NCBI GenBank assembly: GCA_017631885.1
Contig: JAGBSH010000025.1
Coordinates: 62,001 to 126,000, forward strand
Reading direction: 5' to 3'
Length of the DNA: 64,000 nt
DNA from: Fibrobacteraceae bacterium
Lineage (GTDB): Bacteria > Fibrobacterota > Fibrobacteria > Fibrobacterales > Fibrobacteraceae
Below are positions 25,706 to 34,287 of the stretch, one piece after another (the first letter of the stretch is position 1; each line of letters opens with the position of its first letter). The position numbers were made by a program, and so were the translations under genes. The notes beneath the pieces are model-generated. The model had not been told where the DNA came from. It did not search any database and saw nothing but the letters and a program-made list of their open reading frames with translations.

Positions 25706-26809
25706 TTAGAAGTGGAAGGCAACTTCTACTTCTGTTCCAATGTGCATTTCATTTTCTTGGTAATCATCACCTATTGGGAAACCCATACGGACGAAAGATT
25801 TTATGCTTAGTCTTTCGGCTGGTATTAGGTAAAATCTTGGTCCAACAAAAATTTGTTCTAAGTTGTCGTCATCATCAAGACTCATTGTGTGGTATTCTAC
25901 AGGAAACCCTAAAGAGAACTTTTTAGAAAAAGAGAAGCCAGGTTCTAAATAAGCAAACATATATTCAGGAACTTCGATAGGAGTTGCTTTTTCAAGGTTA
26001 TCATGTAAAAAGGCGTAATAAAAAGTGCCTTTCAAATTCATCATTCCTAAATGGAGTTCTGGTTCTACTGTGACGGCTTGGCTGAATCTAGGATACTTTT
26101 CTCTTAATTTGTCTGTATAAGAAGCATGCACAGCTTGTAAATTAAAATATGGCGCAAAGTTTAATTGAAGAACCATACCTGAACGTAATGAGTTCGATTC
26201 ACTTGCTTGATTACTTTCATAATTTATATAAGAACGGAATAAATGTGTGCTGAAAGGAATGTTGGCAGCAAAATGAATAATGTAGCTTCTTGAATCTTCT
26301 TCAATGACTTCAAAACCATTATCTTCAAATGCCACTAATCCGCGTTTAAAACCAGCCCCAAGAGACATATCCCAGAAATTGATTTCAGCACCACGAATAT
26401 TTCTATCTCTTAAGCCAGCAGCAAATTTTCCAGTGTCATCATAATCGTAGTATCTGAATTTCCCTTCAGAATAAGTTAAATCACCTATTCGATAGTTTAA
26501 CATTTTGTTTTTGGTGTATTGTAAATAGGCGCCGTCGTATAGAAACCTTGGAGAACTGCCTTCAGCATCAGCGTTGATTTTTGCAATAGCATTCCAGTGC
26601 TCATTGAATATGGTTTGAAATGCAAGTTTAAAAGTGGAAGTGTAAGTATGGATTAAATCAGGGTCATTTGTATTGTCTATGCCAAACCTAGGGTCTTGTT
26701 GCTTGTAATAGCCATCGCCATAAAGTTTGACTTCTCCGTGGACATTGAAATCCGTTGCACTCACGATTGAAGCTAGGGTGAGTAAAGGGATTAAAATTTT
26801 GGTTTTCAT
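25706..26809 (-). CDS. Outer-membrane beta-barrel protein, porin-like
   Basis: A 367-residue protein with a signal peptide (~1-18, LLTLASIVSA). The rest alternates short polar turns with amphipathic strands ending in aromatic residues (LAFQTIFNEHWNAIAKINAD, YIIHFAANIPF), finishing with VEVAFHF, the C-terminal Phe typical of outer-membrane barrels. I recognise no specific family or substrate. It is convergent with purB, with only 22 bases between stop codons. Role as a porin or structural outer-membrane protein is inferred from topology. Confidence 0.65.
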   Translation of the reverse strand: MKTKILIPLLTLASIVSATDFNVHGEVKLYGDGYYKQQDPRFGIDNTNDPDLIHTYTSTFKLAFQTIFNEHWNAIAKINADAEGSSPRFLYDGAYLQYTKNKMLNYRIGDLTYSEGKFRYYDYDDTGKFAAGLRDRNIRGAEINFWDMSLGAGFKRGLVAFEDNGFEVIEEDSRSYIIHFAANIPFSTHLFRSYINYESNQASESNSLRSGMVLQLNFAPYFNLQAVHASYTDKLREKYPRFSQAVTVEPELHLGMMNLKGTFYYAFLHDNLEKATPIEVPEYMFAYLEPGFSFSKKFSLGFPVEYHTMSLDDDDNLEQIFVGPRFYLIPAERLSIKSFVRMGFPIGDDYQENEMHIGTEVEVAFHF

Positions 26810-27036
26810 AGAAACTCCTTTTAAGGTTGTTTTCTTTTACACGAAACTTCCTTTGAAATTCCGTTTAAAAATTGGTGAGAAAATAGGGGATTATAATTTT
26901 CCTGTTTCAGGAAAGAAGGAAAAGAAAGTATTCAAAAAGAAAAGTTTTCACCTCATTGTTTTTGGTGGACTTTTTTGAATATACTTCCCTGTAGAAAAGT
27001 TTTGCAAGAGTGATTTTTTGGATAAAACTGAGAAAT

Positions 27037-28035
27037 TTATTTATCAGAATTAATTAGTTCTTCGCGAAGTTTAGCTTTTTCACGAGCTGTTTTTCCAATT
27101 AAATTGATGTTTTCCCAGCGAATTAAAGAAACTTTGTTTCCATTTTCATCGCGAATATCAAGCCCTTTAGTGTTAAAGGCTTTTATCAGATTTTGAGTGC
27201 TTTGAATTAAAGCATTTGTTTTTTGAATAAGAGAATCGTTTTCTAAAAGTTCACCAATAGGAGAATTTTCAAAAGAATCAATCAAAGAATTGGCATTTTT
27301 TGTTTCGTCTGAAATTTTTACTAAAGCATATTTGGCTGTTTTGATTTTTTCTTTAGCAACAGAGTCAATGGTGTTGACAGCACTATTTGTTTGTTCTGTG
27401 ATGGTATTTATAGATTTAGTTGTTGTATCTACTACGGCAAAAACATTGTCTAACTTTTCTGGGAGCATTTTTGAAAGGCTTTCGGTTTGTTGCAAAAGGC
27501 CTTCAAGTTTAGAAACATATCCTTCAAAGACACTAGAAAAAGAAGGGTGAGTAGAATCGCCTTGTGCTACAAGAACGACCATAGATTGTAATGCTTCTAC
27601 TTGTTTTACAACATCTTCAATTAAACGCAGAGCTTCTGCAATTCCTGGTTCAAAAATACCTTGATGAATGTAATCTTCGGGCAAATCTTTTCCGGTTTTA
27701 GATGCGATAATTTCTAAGCGGCGCTGGCCCATAAGGGCGTAGTTAACGTTTTTAAAAATAGTCCCTTCTCTTAAGCGTAATGGTTCATTAAAGTGGACTG
27801 TAACTCTTGCTCTGTCGCCAAGCCAATGGATTTCGCGGACAACACCAACTTCATAACCTCTGAGTGTTGCAAGGTCTTCTGGTTGTAAAGACCCTAATTC
27901 CTGAAAATCAATTGTAGCTGTGTATCGAGTAGCGTGGTGTGCTTTCCACATACCAATGGCGACTAGCGTTATTGTAGCTATTATAAAAGCAAAAGATATG
28001 TAGCCAATGGTTTTATCTGATATTTTGATTTTCAT
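27037..28035 (-). CDS. MlaD/MCE-domain lipid transport protein
   Basis: A 332-residue protein with one N-terminal membrane anchor (~11-28, GYISFAFIIATITLVAIGMW) and an MCE/MlaD domain at ~35-115 (ATLRGYEVGVVREIHWLG, then VTVHFNEPLRLREG and ALMGQRRLEI). The C-terminal ~200 residues are helical coiled coil (SLSKMLPEKLDNVFAVVDTT). MCE proteins carry lipids between inner and outer membranes as part of an ABC system. The partner permease and ATPase are not adjacent here, so it may work with a complex encoded elsewhere. Confidence 0.75.
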   Translation of the reverse strand: MKIKISDKTIGYISFAFIIATITLVAIGMWKAHHATRYTATIDFQELGSLQPEDLATLRGYEVGVVREIHWLGDRARVTVHFNEPLRLREGTIFKNVNYALMGQRRLEIIASKTGKDLPEDYIHQGIFEPGIAEALRLIEDVVKQVEALQSMVVLVAQGDSTHPSFSSVFEGYVSKLEGLLQQTESLSKMLPEKLDNVFAVVDTTTKSINTITEQTNSAVNTIDSVAKEKIKTAKYALVKISDETKNANSLIDSFENSPIGELLENDSLIQKTNALIQSTQNLIKAFNTKGLDIRDENGNKVSLIRWENINLIGKTAREKAKLREELINSDK

Positions 28036-28104
28036 AAGATAAAAGAAATATAATTTTTTTTTCTGTTTTGTTTTTTAGATAATATATTTCATTCTGAGGT
28101 GTTT

Positions 28105-29361
28105 ATGAAAAAAATGGGATTGTTTTTTAGTTTTGTTCTGGCAAGTTTCTTATTTGCTGAAGAATCTACAGATGTTTTTGGCTTTCAGAAATTCTATAAG
28201 TCAAAATCGGGAATGCAAGAATGGAATTCTTTGCACTGGGCTAATGGTTCTGAAAGAACATTTAAAGATTGGTCTGGCGATATAGAAGACAATACGCAAT
28301 GGACTGATGATAGAAGTTCTGATGGCGGTGGGTTTTATGTAGATGGAAAGGGGACTATGCAAATGCTTGCTAATAACCCGCGTTTTCATATAAATAGCCT
28401 TCAATCATGGGCAAGTGTAAAACAAGAATTTTTAAATACTGAATACACCGCTTATTTTAAACGTGATGCACTTGGTGGCGAAAATTATGGCGGGATGGTT
28501 GTAGGTGTTCGCTCAGGCCCGCTTGGACATGCTTCTGGTGGTGGTAATAATTGTGATGCAAATACTTACTATGCTCGTTTCCGAAATGATGGCAAGTGGG
28601 ATTTTGAAAAAGAATGGAAACACCCGGGAAGTTATTACCGCAGTAGTTCTGGAATAGGGGCGCAAGACCCTCTCTGGGGTGGAAATGTTTTACCGGTAGG
28701 CAAGTGGATTGGTATGAAGTATATTGTTTACAATAAAGACGCTTCAACAGTTCGCTTAGAACTTTATATTGATTCAACGAGTAATGCAACGCCTCCCGGC
28801 AAGTGGGAACTTGTTGGCGTAGCTGAAGACGCTGGAACGGATTGGTCTGGGGCAAGTTATGGGGCTGCGACTATTGAAGGTTGTGCCGATTACAATGGCT
28901 TAGTCAATGCTTATGCGGCTATTTTAAAAGGTGGTATTGTTCTGATGCGTTCAGATAATGATCACCCTTATTATAAATACGTTTCTGTTCGTGAAATTGA
29001 GCCAACTCAAAAATTTGAAAATGAAAATTCTGGCGCAGGCGGTAATGAACAAACTCCAGAAAGTGGTTCTGGTGAAACTGAAAAAGAAGAAATACCAGAA
29101 GGTGGCTCTGGCGAAGAAATTCCGAATTCTTTAGAAAAGCCAGTGTTGAAATTTTTGAATGTCCAACAGAAAGGAAGTTCGCTTTATATTTCTGGAGTAG
29201 AAAAGGCTGATGTCGCAGTATTTGACCTTCAGGGGAGACTCCTTCAAAGAAAAATGGGAATCTCTAAAAATATTTCATTGGAGGCGTTCTCAAAAGGAGT
29301 TTATATAGTTCAGGTGCAGGCTTTGAAACAAGTGACAACATTACGCATCTCTTTGCCTTAA
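28105..29361 (+). CDS. Secreted lectin/lyase-like protein with sorting tail
   Basis: A 419-residue-class secreted protein; ATG 28105 follows GAGGTGTTT. The signal peptide is ~1-18. Residues ~20-300 look like a concanavalin-type jelly roll with many Trp/Gly/Asn (EWNSLHWANGSERTFKDW, YGGMVVGVRSG, LPVGKWIGMKYIVYN), resembling polysaccharide-binding or lyase domains. A Gly/Glu/Ser linker (~310-350) leads to a C-terminal ~70-residue tail (VAVFDLQGRLLQRKM ... KGVYIVQV), the sorting-domain type seen in the PL9-type and GH9 proteins here. The catalytic status and substrate are unknown to me. A terminator follows. Confidence 0.65.
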   Translation: MKKMGLFFSFVLASFLFAEESTDVFGFQKFYKSKSGMQEWNSLHWANGSERTFKDWSGDIEDNTQWTDDRSSDGGGFYVDGKGTMQMLANNPRFHINSLQSWASVKQEFLNTEYTAYFKRDALGGENYGGMVVGVRSGPLGHASGGGNNCDANTYYARFRNDGKWDFEKEWKHPGSYYRSSSGIGAQDPLWGGNVLPVGKWIGMKYIVYNKDASTVRLELYIDSTSNATPPGKWELVGVAEDAGTDWSGASYGAATIEGCADYNGLVNAYAAILKGGIVLMRSDNDHPYYKYVSVREIEPTQKFENENSGAGGNEQTPESGSGETEKEEIPEGGSGEEIPNSLEKPVLKFLNVQQKGSSLYISGVEKADVAVFDLQGRLLQRKMGISKNISLEAFSKGVYIVQVQALKQVTTLRISLP

Positions 29362-29373
29362 GTTTAAATTTTA

Positions 29374-29397
29374 CCCCACTTTTTAAGTGGGGTTTTC
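29374..29397 (+). terminator. Terminator after the lectin-like gene
   Basis: CCCCACTT (29374-29381) and AAGTGGGG (29385-29392) pair around TTT, followed by TTTTCT. Confidence 0.85.
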
Positions 29398-29435
29398 TAT
29401 ATTTTCACATGCCAAACATTTAAAAGGATTTTAAA

Positions 29436-30713
29436 ATGGCTAAAGTTCAGAAAAATTCAAAAAAGAAAGTGGTTCTCGCCTACAGTGGCGGATTAGATAC
29501 CTCCATCATTATTCCTTGGTTAATCGAAAATTATGATTGCGAAGTGATTGCTTTTGCAGCAGATCTTGGTCAAAATGATTTTCCAGATGCTAAGGCTTTA
29601 GAACAGAAAGCTTTGAATACTGGTGCCTCCAAGTGCTATGTCTTAGACCTTCGTAAAGAATTTTTGGAAGATTACGTATGGCCAACTGTTCGTGCAGGCG
29701 CTCGTTATGAAAACACTTACCTTTTAGGAACTTCTTTTGCTCGCCCATTGATTGCAAAATATCAAGTTAAAATTGCAGAAAAAGAAGGCGCTTACGCTGT
29801 TGCTCATGGTGCAACAGGTAAAGGCAATGACCAGGTTCGTTTTGAATTGACTTATGCCGCCATGAACCCAAAACTTGAAGTGATTGCTCCTTGGAAAGAT
29901 CCTAAATGGAATATTCACAGCCGTGAAGATGCAATCGATTACGCACAAGCTCGTGGCATTTCTTTGAATGGTATTTCTAAAAAGAAAATCTATTCCGAAG
30001 ACGGTAACTTGTGGCACCTTTCTCATGAAGGTGGCATTTTAGAAGAACCAGATAAAGAACATAAGTACGACATGCTCAAGCATACGAAAACTTATGAAAA
30101 GGCTCCTTCTAAGCCAGGTTATGTAACCATTTCCTTTGATAAAGGAAACCCGGTTGCAATTGATGGCAAAAAAATGGGTGCTGTTGAATTGCTTGAATAT
30201 TTAAACAAGATTGGTGGCGAACACGCTTGTGGTCTTTTGGATATTGTTGAAAACCGCCTTGTTGGCTTAAAGAGCCGCGGTGTTTATGAAACTCCGGGTG
30301 GTTCTTTGCTTTACAAAGCTCACGAATGCCTCGAACAATTAGTTCTTGATAAAGAAACTTTGTTCGAAAAGCAAAAAATGTCTATGACATACGCTAACTT
30401 GGTTTACAATGGCCAATGGTTCACGCCGCTCCGTCAGGCAATGGATGCTTTTATTTCTGAAACTCAGAAAGTGGTAACAGGTGAAGTCACCTTGAAACTT
30501 TACAAGGGTAATATTATTCCTGCTGGCATCAAGAGCCCATATAGCTTGTACGACATGGAACTTGGTGGATTCTCTGATGTTGAAATGTATGACCAGAAAG
30601 ACGCCACAGGCTTTATCCGTTGCTATGGCTTGCCAATGAAAACCCGTGCTCTTTTGCTTGGCAAAAAGACAAACGTCGATTTCGGTGGCGAAGCAAAACT
30701 CCCTAAGAAATAA
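29436..30713 (+). CDS. argG: Argininosuccinate synthase
   Basis: A 425-residue enzyme that joins citrulline and aspartate using ATP in arginine synthesis. The N-terminal ATP-pyrophosphatase loop is AYSGGLDTS (residues ~15-23). GNDQVRFE and the ATGKGN stretch are the classical second signature, and [10 protein letters not shown] lies in the C-terminal tetramerisation region. An AAAAGGA ribosome binding site precedes ATG 29436. Length is a little above the ~400 norm because of a Lys-rich N-terminus. It is monocistronic with a strong terminator. Confidence 0.95.
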   Translation: MAKVQKNSKKKVVLAYSGGLDTSIIIPWLIENYDCEVIAFAADLGQNDFPDAKALEQKALNTGASKCYVLDLRKEFLEDYVWPTVRAGARYENTYLLGTSFARPLIAKYQVKIAEKEGAYAVAHGATGKGNDQVRFELTYAAMNPKLEVIAPWKDPKWNIHSREDAIDYAQARGISLNGISKKKIYSEDGNLWHLSHEGGILEEPDKEHKYDMLKHTKTYEKAPSKPGYVTISFDKGNPVAIDGKKMGAVELLEYLNKIGGEHACGLLDIVENRLVGLKSRGVYETPGGSLLYKAHECLEQLVLDKETLFEKQKMSMTYANLVYNGQWFTPLRQAMDAFISETQKVVTGEVTLKLYKGNIIPAGIKSPYSLYDMELGGFSDVEMYDQKDATGFIRCYGLPMKTRALLLGKKTNVDFGGEAKLPKK

Positions 30714-30735
30714 TCTTTCTTAAGGTTGCTTGAAT

Positions 30736-30776
30736 TTCCCTTGTAACTTCACAGTTGCAAGGGAATTTTTTTTTTT
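30736..30776 (+). terminator. Terminator of argG
   Basis: TTCCCTTG-T-AAC pairs with GTT-G-CAAGGGAA (30736-30747 and 30754-30765, one wobble), with loop TTCACA, followed by eleven T. The end of the T tract forms part of the next promoter's -35 region. Confidence 0.92.
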
Positions 30777-30803
30777 GCCAAATTTTATGACAAGTTATAT
30801 ATA
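30775..30803 (+). promoter_or_regulatory. Promoter of the type I restriction locus
   Basis: TTGCCA (30775-30780) and TATATA (30798-30803) are separated by 17 bases. The expected transcription start (~30810) is almost at ATG 30812 and no Shine-Dalgarno is visible, so the hsdM message may be leaderless. Confidence 0.55.
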
Positions 30804-30811
30804 TTTCAAGT

Positions 30812-32380
30812 ATGGCAAAAAACTCTACAAAAAGCAAGAAAAAAAATATTGAAAAATCGGTTGAAGCGTCTCTTTGGGAATCTGCAAACAAGTTGCGCGG
30901 TAGCGTAGAACCAGCTGAATACAAACATGTTGTACTTTCGCTTATTTTCTTGAAGTTTGCAAGCGATAAGTTTGAAGAACAGCGCGAAAAACTCATTGCC
31001 GCGGGTCGCAAAAAATATGTGGAAATGCCTGAGTTCTACAACAAGGACAATGTCTTTTACCTGGAAGAAACTTCCCGCTGGAGTTTTATAATTGAACACG
31101 CTCGCCAAAGCGATATAGCACTTTTAATTGATACAGCTCTTGCAAATATTGAAAAGAAAAATAAGGCATTGCGCGGAGCACTCCCTGATAACTATTTTTC
31201 AAGATTACAACTTGATACCGCGAAACTGGCGGCGCTCATCAGCGACATCGACGGCATCGACACCATCAAGGACAAAGAGCAAGATGTTGTCGGGCGAGTG
31301 TATGAATATTTTCTAGGAAAATTCGCAATAGCCGAAGGCAAGGGAAAAGGCGAATTCTATACGCCAAAAACAATCGTTGGCTTAATTGCTGAAATGATTG
31401 AACCCTACCGTGGTAAAATTTATGACCCTTGCTGCGGTTCGGGTGGCATGTTCGTGCAGAGCATGAAGTTTATTGAGGCCCATAATGGCAACAAGCGCGA
31501 AGTATCTGTTTATGGTCAGGAATATACAGGTACTACATACAAACTTGCAAAGATGAACCTTGCCATCCGTGGCATCTCTGGTAACTTGGGCGACAAACCT
31601 GCCGATACCTTTGCCGAAGACCAACATAAAGATTTAAAAGCCGATTTTATCATGGCTAATCCGCCGTTCAATCAGAAGTCGTGGCGAGCAGAAAACGAAC
31701 TTCTTGATGACCCGCGCTGGAAAGGCTACACCGTGCCGCCCACAAGCAACGCGAATTATGGTTGGATATTAAACATTCTCTCAAAGCTTTCCGAAAATGG
31801 TGTGGCAGTTTTTTTGCTCAGTAATGGTGCGTTAAGTGGTGAAGGCGACGAACAAAAAATTCGCAAAGAACTTTTGCAGAACGACAAGGTCGAAGCCATT
31901 CTTATTTTGCCTAGAAATATGTTCTATTCCACCGACATCAGCGTGACTCTCTGGATATTGAACAACAATAAAACTGCCCGCGAAGTCAAGATCGGCAGTG
32001 AAATACGCAAGTACAGGAACCGCAAAGGCGAAGTGCTCTTTATGGATTTGCGCCAGATGGGAGAACCCTTTGAAAAGAAGTACACCCAGTTCAGCGCAGA
32101 GGATATTGCAAAAATCAGCGGCACTTACCACAAGTGGCAAACAAAGAAAATCAAGGACGAACCCGAATACTGCGCTACCGCCACCCTGAAAGAAATCGAG
32201 GCGAAAAACTGGTCGCTTGTGCCGAGCAAGTACATCGAATTCAAGAACCGCGACGAACAGGTGAACTTTGACGAAAAAATGCGCGAACTCCAAGCAGAAA
32301 TGCGCACCCTCCTCAAGGCTGAAAAAGAAAGCGAAAAGGAACTCGCCAAGGTGTTTAAGAACCTGGGATTTGAACTATAA
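30812..32380 (+). CDS. hsdM: Type I restriction-modification methyltransferase (M subunit)
   Basis: A 522-residue N6-adenine methyltransferase. The helical HsdM N-terminal domain (~15-160) is followed by the SAM site DPCCGSGGMF (205-214) and the catalytic NPPF (283-286) in IMANPPFNQ. The C-terminal ~90 residues are charged and helical, for contacts with HsdS. With HsdS it methylates the target site; with HsdR it forms the restriction enzyme. It is the first gene of the locus. In most such loci hsdS follows within a few bases, but here two structured repeats and an inserted gene intervene. Its G+C is higher than that of argG upstream, consistent with transfer. Confidence 0.95.
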   Translation: MAKNSTKSKKKNIEKSVEASLWESANKLRGSVEPAEYKHVVLSLIFLKFASDKFEEQREKLIAAGRKKYVEMPEFYNKDNVFYLEETSRWSFIIEHARQSDIALLIDTALANIEKKNKALRGALPDNYFSRLQLDTAKLAALISDIDGIDTIKDKEQDVVGRVYEYFLGKFAIAEGKGKGEFYTPKTIVGLIAEMIEPYRGKIYDPCCGSGGMFVQSMKFIEAHNGNKREVSVYGQEYTGTTYKLAKMNLAIRGISGNLGDKPADTFAEDQHKDLKADFIMANPPFNQKSWRAENELLDDPRWKGYTVPPTSNANYGWILNILSKLSENGVAVFLLSNGALSGEGDEQKIRKELLQNDKVEAILILPRNMFYSTDISVTLWILNNNKTAREVKIGSEIRKYRNRKGEVLFMDLRQMGEPFEKKYTQFSAEDIAKISGTYHKWQTKKIKDEPEYCATATLKEIEAKNWSLVPSKYIEFKNRDEQVNFDEKMRELQAEMRTLLKAEKESEKELAKVFKNLGFEL

Positions 32381-32382
32381 AT

Positions 32383-32469
32383 GTCACACGGATTGGTTCA
32401 CGCCTAACGGCGTTCACGGATGTTGACAAAATTAGAATCAGCGAAGGGGGCTGAGCAAATCTGTGTGAT
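32383..32469 (+). ncRNA. Structured element C, after hsdM
   Basis: The outer stem TCACACGGATT (32384-32394) pairs with AATCTGTGTGA (32458-32468) with one wobble. Inside are GGTTC, then hairpin ACGCC-TAAC-GGCGT (32400-32413), TCACGGA, then CAGCGAA-GGGGGC-TGAGCAAA. It begins right after the hsdM stop, so it may be transcribed as part of the hsdM 3' end. Element D repeats every box with changed stem bases. No Rfam family known to me fits. Confidence 0.6.
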
Positions 32470-32527
32470 AAAGAAAAAGGAGCGTTAACTTGATAAAAGG
32501 AAATGATTTTAGTAACAGTTCAATCTA

Positions 32528-32556
32528 TTGCATAATTTTAGGTGCTGAGATATATT
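32528..32556 (+). promoter_or_regulatory. Promoter for structured element D
   Basis: TTGCAT (32528-32533) and TATATT (32551-32556) are spaced by 17 bases. A start 6-7 bases downstream (~32562) coincides with the first base of element D's outer stem, which suggests D is made as a separate small RNA. Confidence 0.55.
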
Positions 32557-32560
32557 AGAT

Positions 32561-32646
32561 GTCACGCGGATTGGTTCGTACCTAACGGTACTCACGAAAG
32601 TAAAAAAAACAGCGAAGGTCGTTAGACCTGAGCAAACCCGTGCGAC
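32561..32646 (+). ncRNA. Structured element D, probable independent small RNA
   Basis: The outer stem is GTCACGCGGATT / AACCCGTGCGAC (32561-32572 and 32635-32646; one mismatch plus wobbles). It holds GGTTC, hairpin GTACC-TAAC-GGTAC (32578-32591), TCACGAA, then CAGCGAA, an inner hairpin GGTC-GTTA-GACC, and TGAGCAAA. Compared with element C, the first hairpin changed on both arms (ACGCC/GGCGT to GTACC/GGTAC) while the loop TAAC and all boxes stayed, i.e. compensatory change. Its own promoter lies at 32528-32556. No terminator was seen. Confidence 0.65.
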
Positions 32647-32695
32647 TCAATCAAAAAAATACTATTTTCAAACTTAAGGTATCGGATAAAGTGGA

Positions 32696-32737
32696 ATGAT
32701 GAAACGGCTTGGCGACTACATACGGTCCGTAGATGTG
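32696..32737 (+). repeat. Duplicated 5' end of hsdS (left copy)
   Basis: The 42 bases from ATGATGAAACGG to TAGATGTG match the start of hsdS at 34284-34325 with one mismatch. They encode MMKRLGDYIR-PVDV in the intact gene; here the frame soon ends (IFQTD and stop). This is the left footprint of an insertion between hsdM and hsdS. Confidence 0.9.
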
Positions 32738-32820
32738 TTGCATAATCGTTGCAAATTATATATATTTCAAACAGATTGATTTTGGTGCGGAAAGTCTCTT
32801 TTTTACATATTTTCCGCACC
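32738..32820 (+). promoter_or_regulatory. Promoter plus 10-bp palindrome H1 before the inserted ATPase gene
   Basis: TTGCAT (32738-32743) and TATATT (32761-32766), 17 bases apart, make a likely promoter. Downstream, GGTGCGGAAA (32784-32793) and TTTCCGCACC (32811-32820) form a perfect inverted repeat, followed by ACAATCGG. A related palindrome followed by the same ACAATCGG occurs at 41229-41262. It may be an mRNA hairpin or operator. Confidence 0.5.
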
Positions 32821-32865
32821 ACAATCGGTATATTTTGCCATTTTTGAGCGAAAAAATGAGGACGT

Positions 32866-34287
32866 ATGGACTATTCGGAGAAAATTGTTGGCCGTCAAGA
32901 AGAGCAAAAGACCTTGCAAAAATGCTTTGAAAGTCCGAAAGCGGAGTTTGTCGCAATCTATGGTCGCAGGCGAATAGGGAAGACGTTCCTTGTCAAGCAA
33001 TTTTTCAAGGAAGAATTCGATTTCTATACAACAGGGGTGTATCAGGTAAGCAAGGCTGAACAACTGAGAAACTGGAAAAAGCAACTTCAAAAGTTTAGCG
33101 GGCAAAGTACAAACATTCCCAAGAACTGGTTTGAGGCCTTCGACCAGCTGGAAAATTACCTTCGGACATTAAAGAAAAAAAGGATTGTCGTATTTATTGA
33201 CGAACTGCCGTGGCTTGACACGTCGAAATCCAATTTCCTCAGGGCCCTGGAAATGTTTTGGAACAGCTGGGGAGCCGATTGCCAAAGGTTGAAACTGGTG
33301 GTTTGCGGCAGCGCTACGACCTGGATGGTGAACAAGCTGTTGGGCGACAAGGGCGGACTGCACAATAGGGTGACTAGGCCTATCTATCTTGCCCCCTTTT
33401 CGTTGCTTGAAACCCGTAAATACCTTGCAAAAGAAAACTTTGACTGGTCTGATTCGGAAATCGTCGAAACCTACATGTGCCTGGGTGGAACACCCTACTA
33501 TCTATCGTTGCTAGATTCGTCGCTTAGCTTGAGGCAAAATATAGATAAGCTTTTTTTCAAGAGAAACGCCGCACTCAGGACAGAATACGACTTTCTGTTT
33601 CGGTCGCTCTTTAACGAATCGACAATTTACAGGAAGGTTGTAGAACTGTTGTCCGCAAAGCTTGTGGGCCTCACAAGGAACGCTATTATTTCGGGACTTG
33701 GTGCGGCAGATAACGGAAAATTGAGCGAAGTCCTGGAAAATCTGGAAAAGTGCGACTTTATCCGCCATTACCAGTCTTTTGGCAAAAAAAGGAATGAGGC
33801 TCTGTTTCAGTTGACCGACATGTTTACGTTGTTCTTTTTGCGGTTCGTAAAGGACTACAAAGGCATGAATGAAAATGCGTGGAGCAATTTGTCTGACAGC
33901 AAACGCAATGCGTGGCAGGGGTATGCGTTCGAACAAGTTTGCATACACCACGTCGCTCAAGTGAAAGCGGCTTTGGGTATATCGGGAATCGAAAGCGACG
34001 TCTGTTCGTGGTCAAAGAAAAACGGCAAGAAAGGTGCCCAGATAGACTTGATTATAGACCGGAGCGACAAGGTGATAGACCTGTGCGAAATAAAGTATTG
34101 TGACAGACCTTTCGAGATAAAGAAAGACTATGCCGAGTGGTTGAAGGAACGCCGTGACATTTTCAGGGATGATGTGAAAACTAACAAGACGCTGCACTTG
34201 ACAATGATTGCGCCTTTTGGAGTGGCGAATGGAAAATACTCGTCTTTAATACAAAGTATTGTTAAAGCGGAGGATCTGTTTCGATGA
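32866..34287 (+). CDS. ATPase with C-terminal PD-(D/E)XK-like domain (DUF234-type)
   Basis: A 473-residue protein; TGAGGA precedes ATG 32866. The N-terminal P-loop ATPase resembles the archaeal-type ATPase_2 family: Walker A IYGRRRIGKT (31-40), Walker B VVFIDEL (~108-114) and a sensor-like KLVVCGSAT. A winged-helix segment lies in the middle. The C-terminal part has GAQIDLIIDR (Asp394), then LCEIKY (Glu408-x-Lys410), the D...ExK pattern of nuclease-fold domains, as in DUF234 proteins. It overlaps hsdS by four bases (ATGA) and is bracketed by the duplicated hsdS 5' end, so it is an insertion into the R-M locus. A defence or mobility role is plausible; activity is unproven. Confidence 0.75.
   Translation: MDYSEKIVGRQEEQKTLQKCFESPKAEFVAIYGRRRIGKTFLVKQFFKEEFDFYTTGVYQVSKAEQLRNWKKQLQKFSGQSTNIPKNWFEAFDQLENYLRTLKKKRIVVFIDELPWLDTSKSNFLRALEMFWNSWGADCQRLKLVVCGSATTWMVNKLLGDKGGLHNRVTRPIYLAPFSLLETRKYLAKENFDWSDSEIVETYMCLGGTPYYLSLLDSSLSLRQNIDKLFFKRNAALRTEYDFLFRSLFNESTIYRKVVELLSAKLVGLTRNAIISGLGAADNGKLSEVLENLEKCDFIRHYQSFGKKRNEALFQLTDMFTLFFLRFVKDYKGMNENAWSNLSDSKRNAWQGYAFEQVCIHHVAQVKAALGISGIESDVCSWSKKNGKKGAQIDLIIDRSDKVIDLCEIKYCDRPFEIKKDYAEWLKERRDIFRDDVKTNKTLHLTMIAPFGVANGKYSSLIQSIVKAEDLFR

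Noticed and set aside
32866-34287. Insertion sequence transposase
   Set aside because: The protein is a P-loop ATPase with a D...ExK tail, not a DDE or HUH enzyme, and the flanks are a 42-bp gene-edge duplication rather than terminal inverted repeats.
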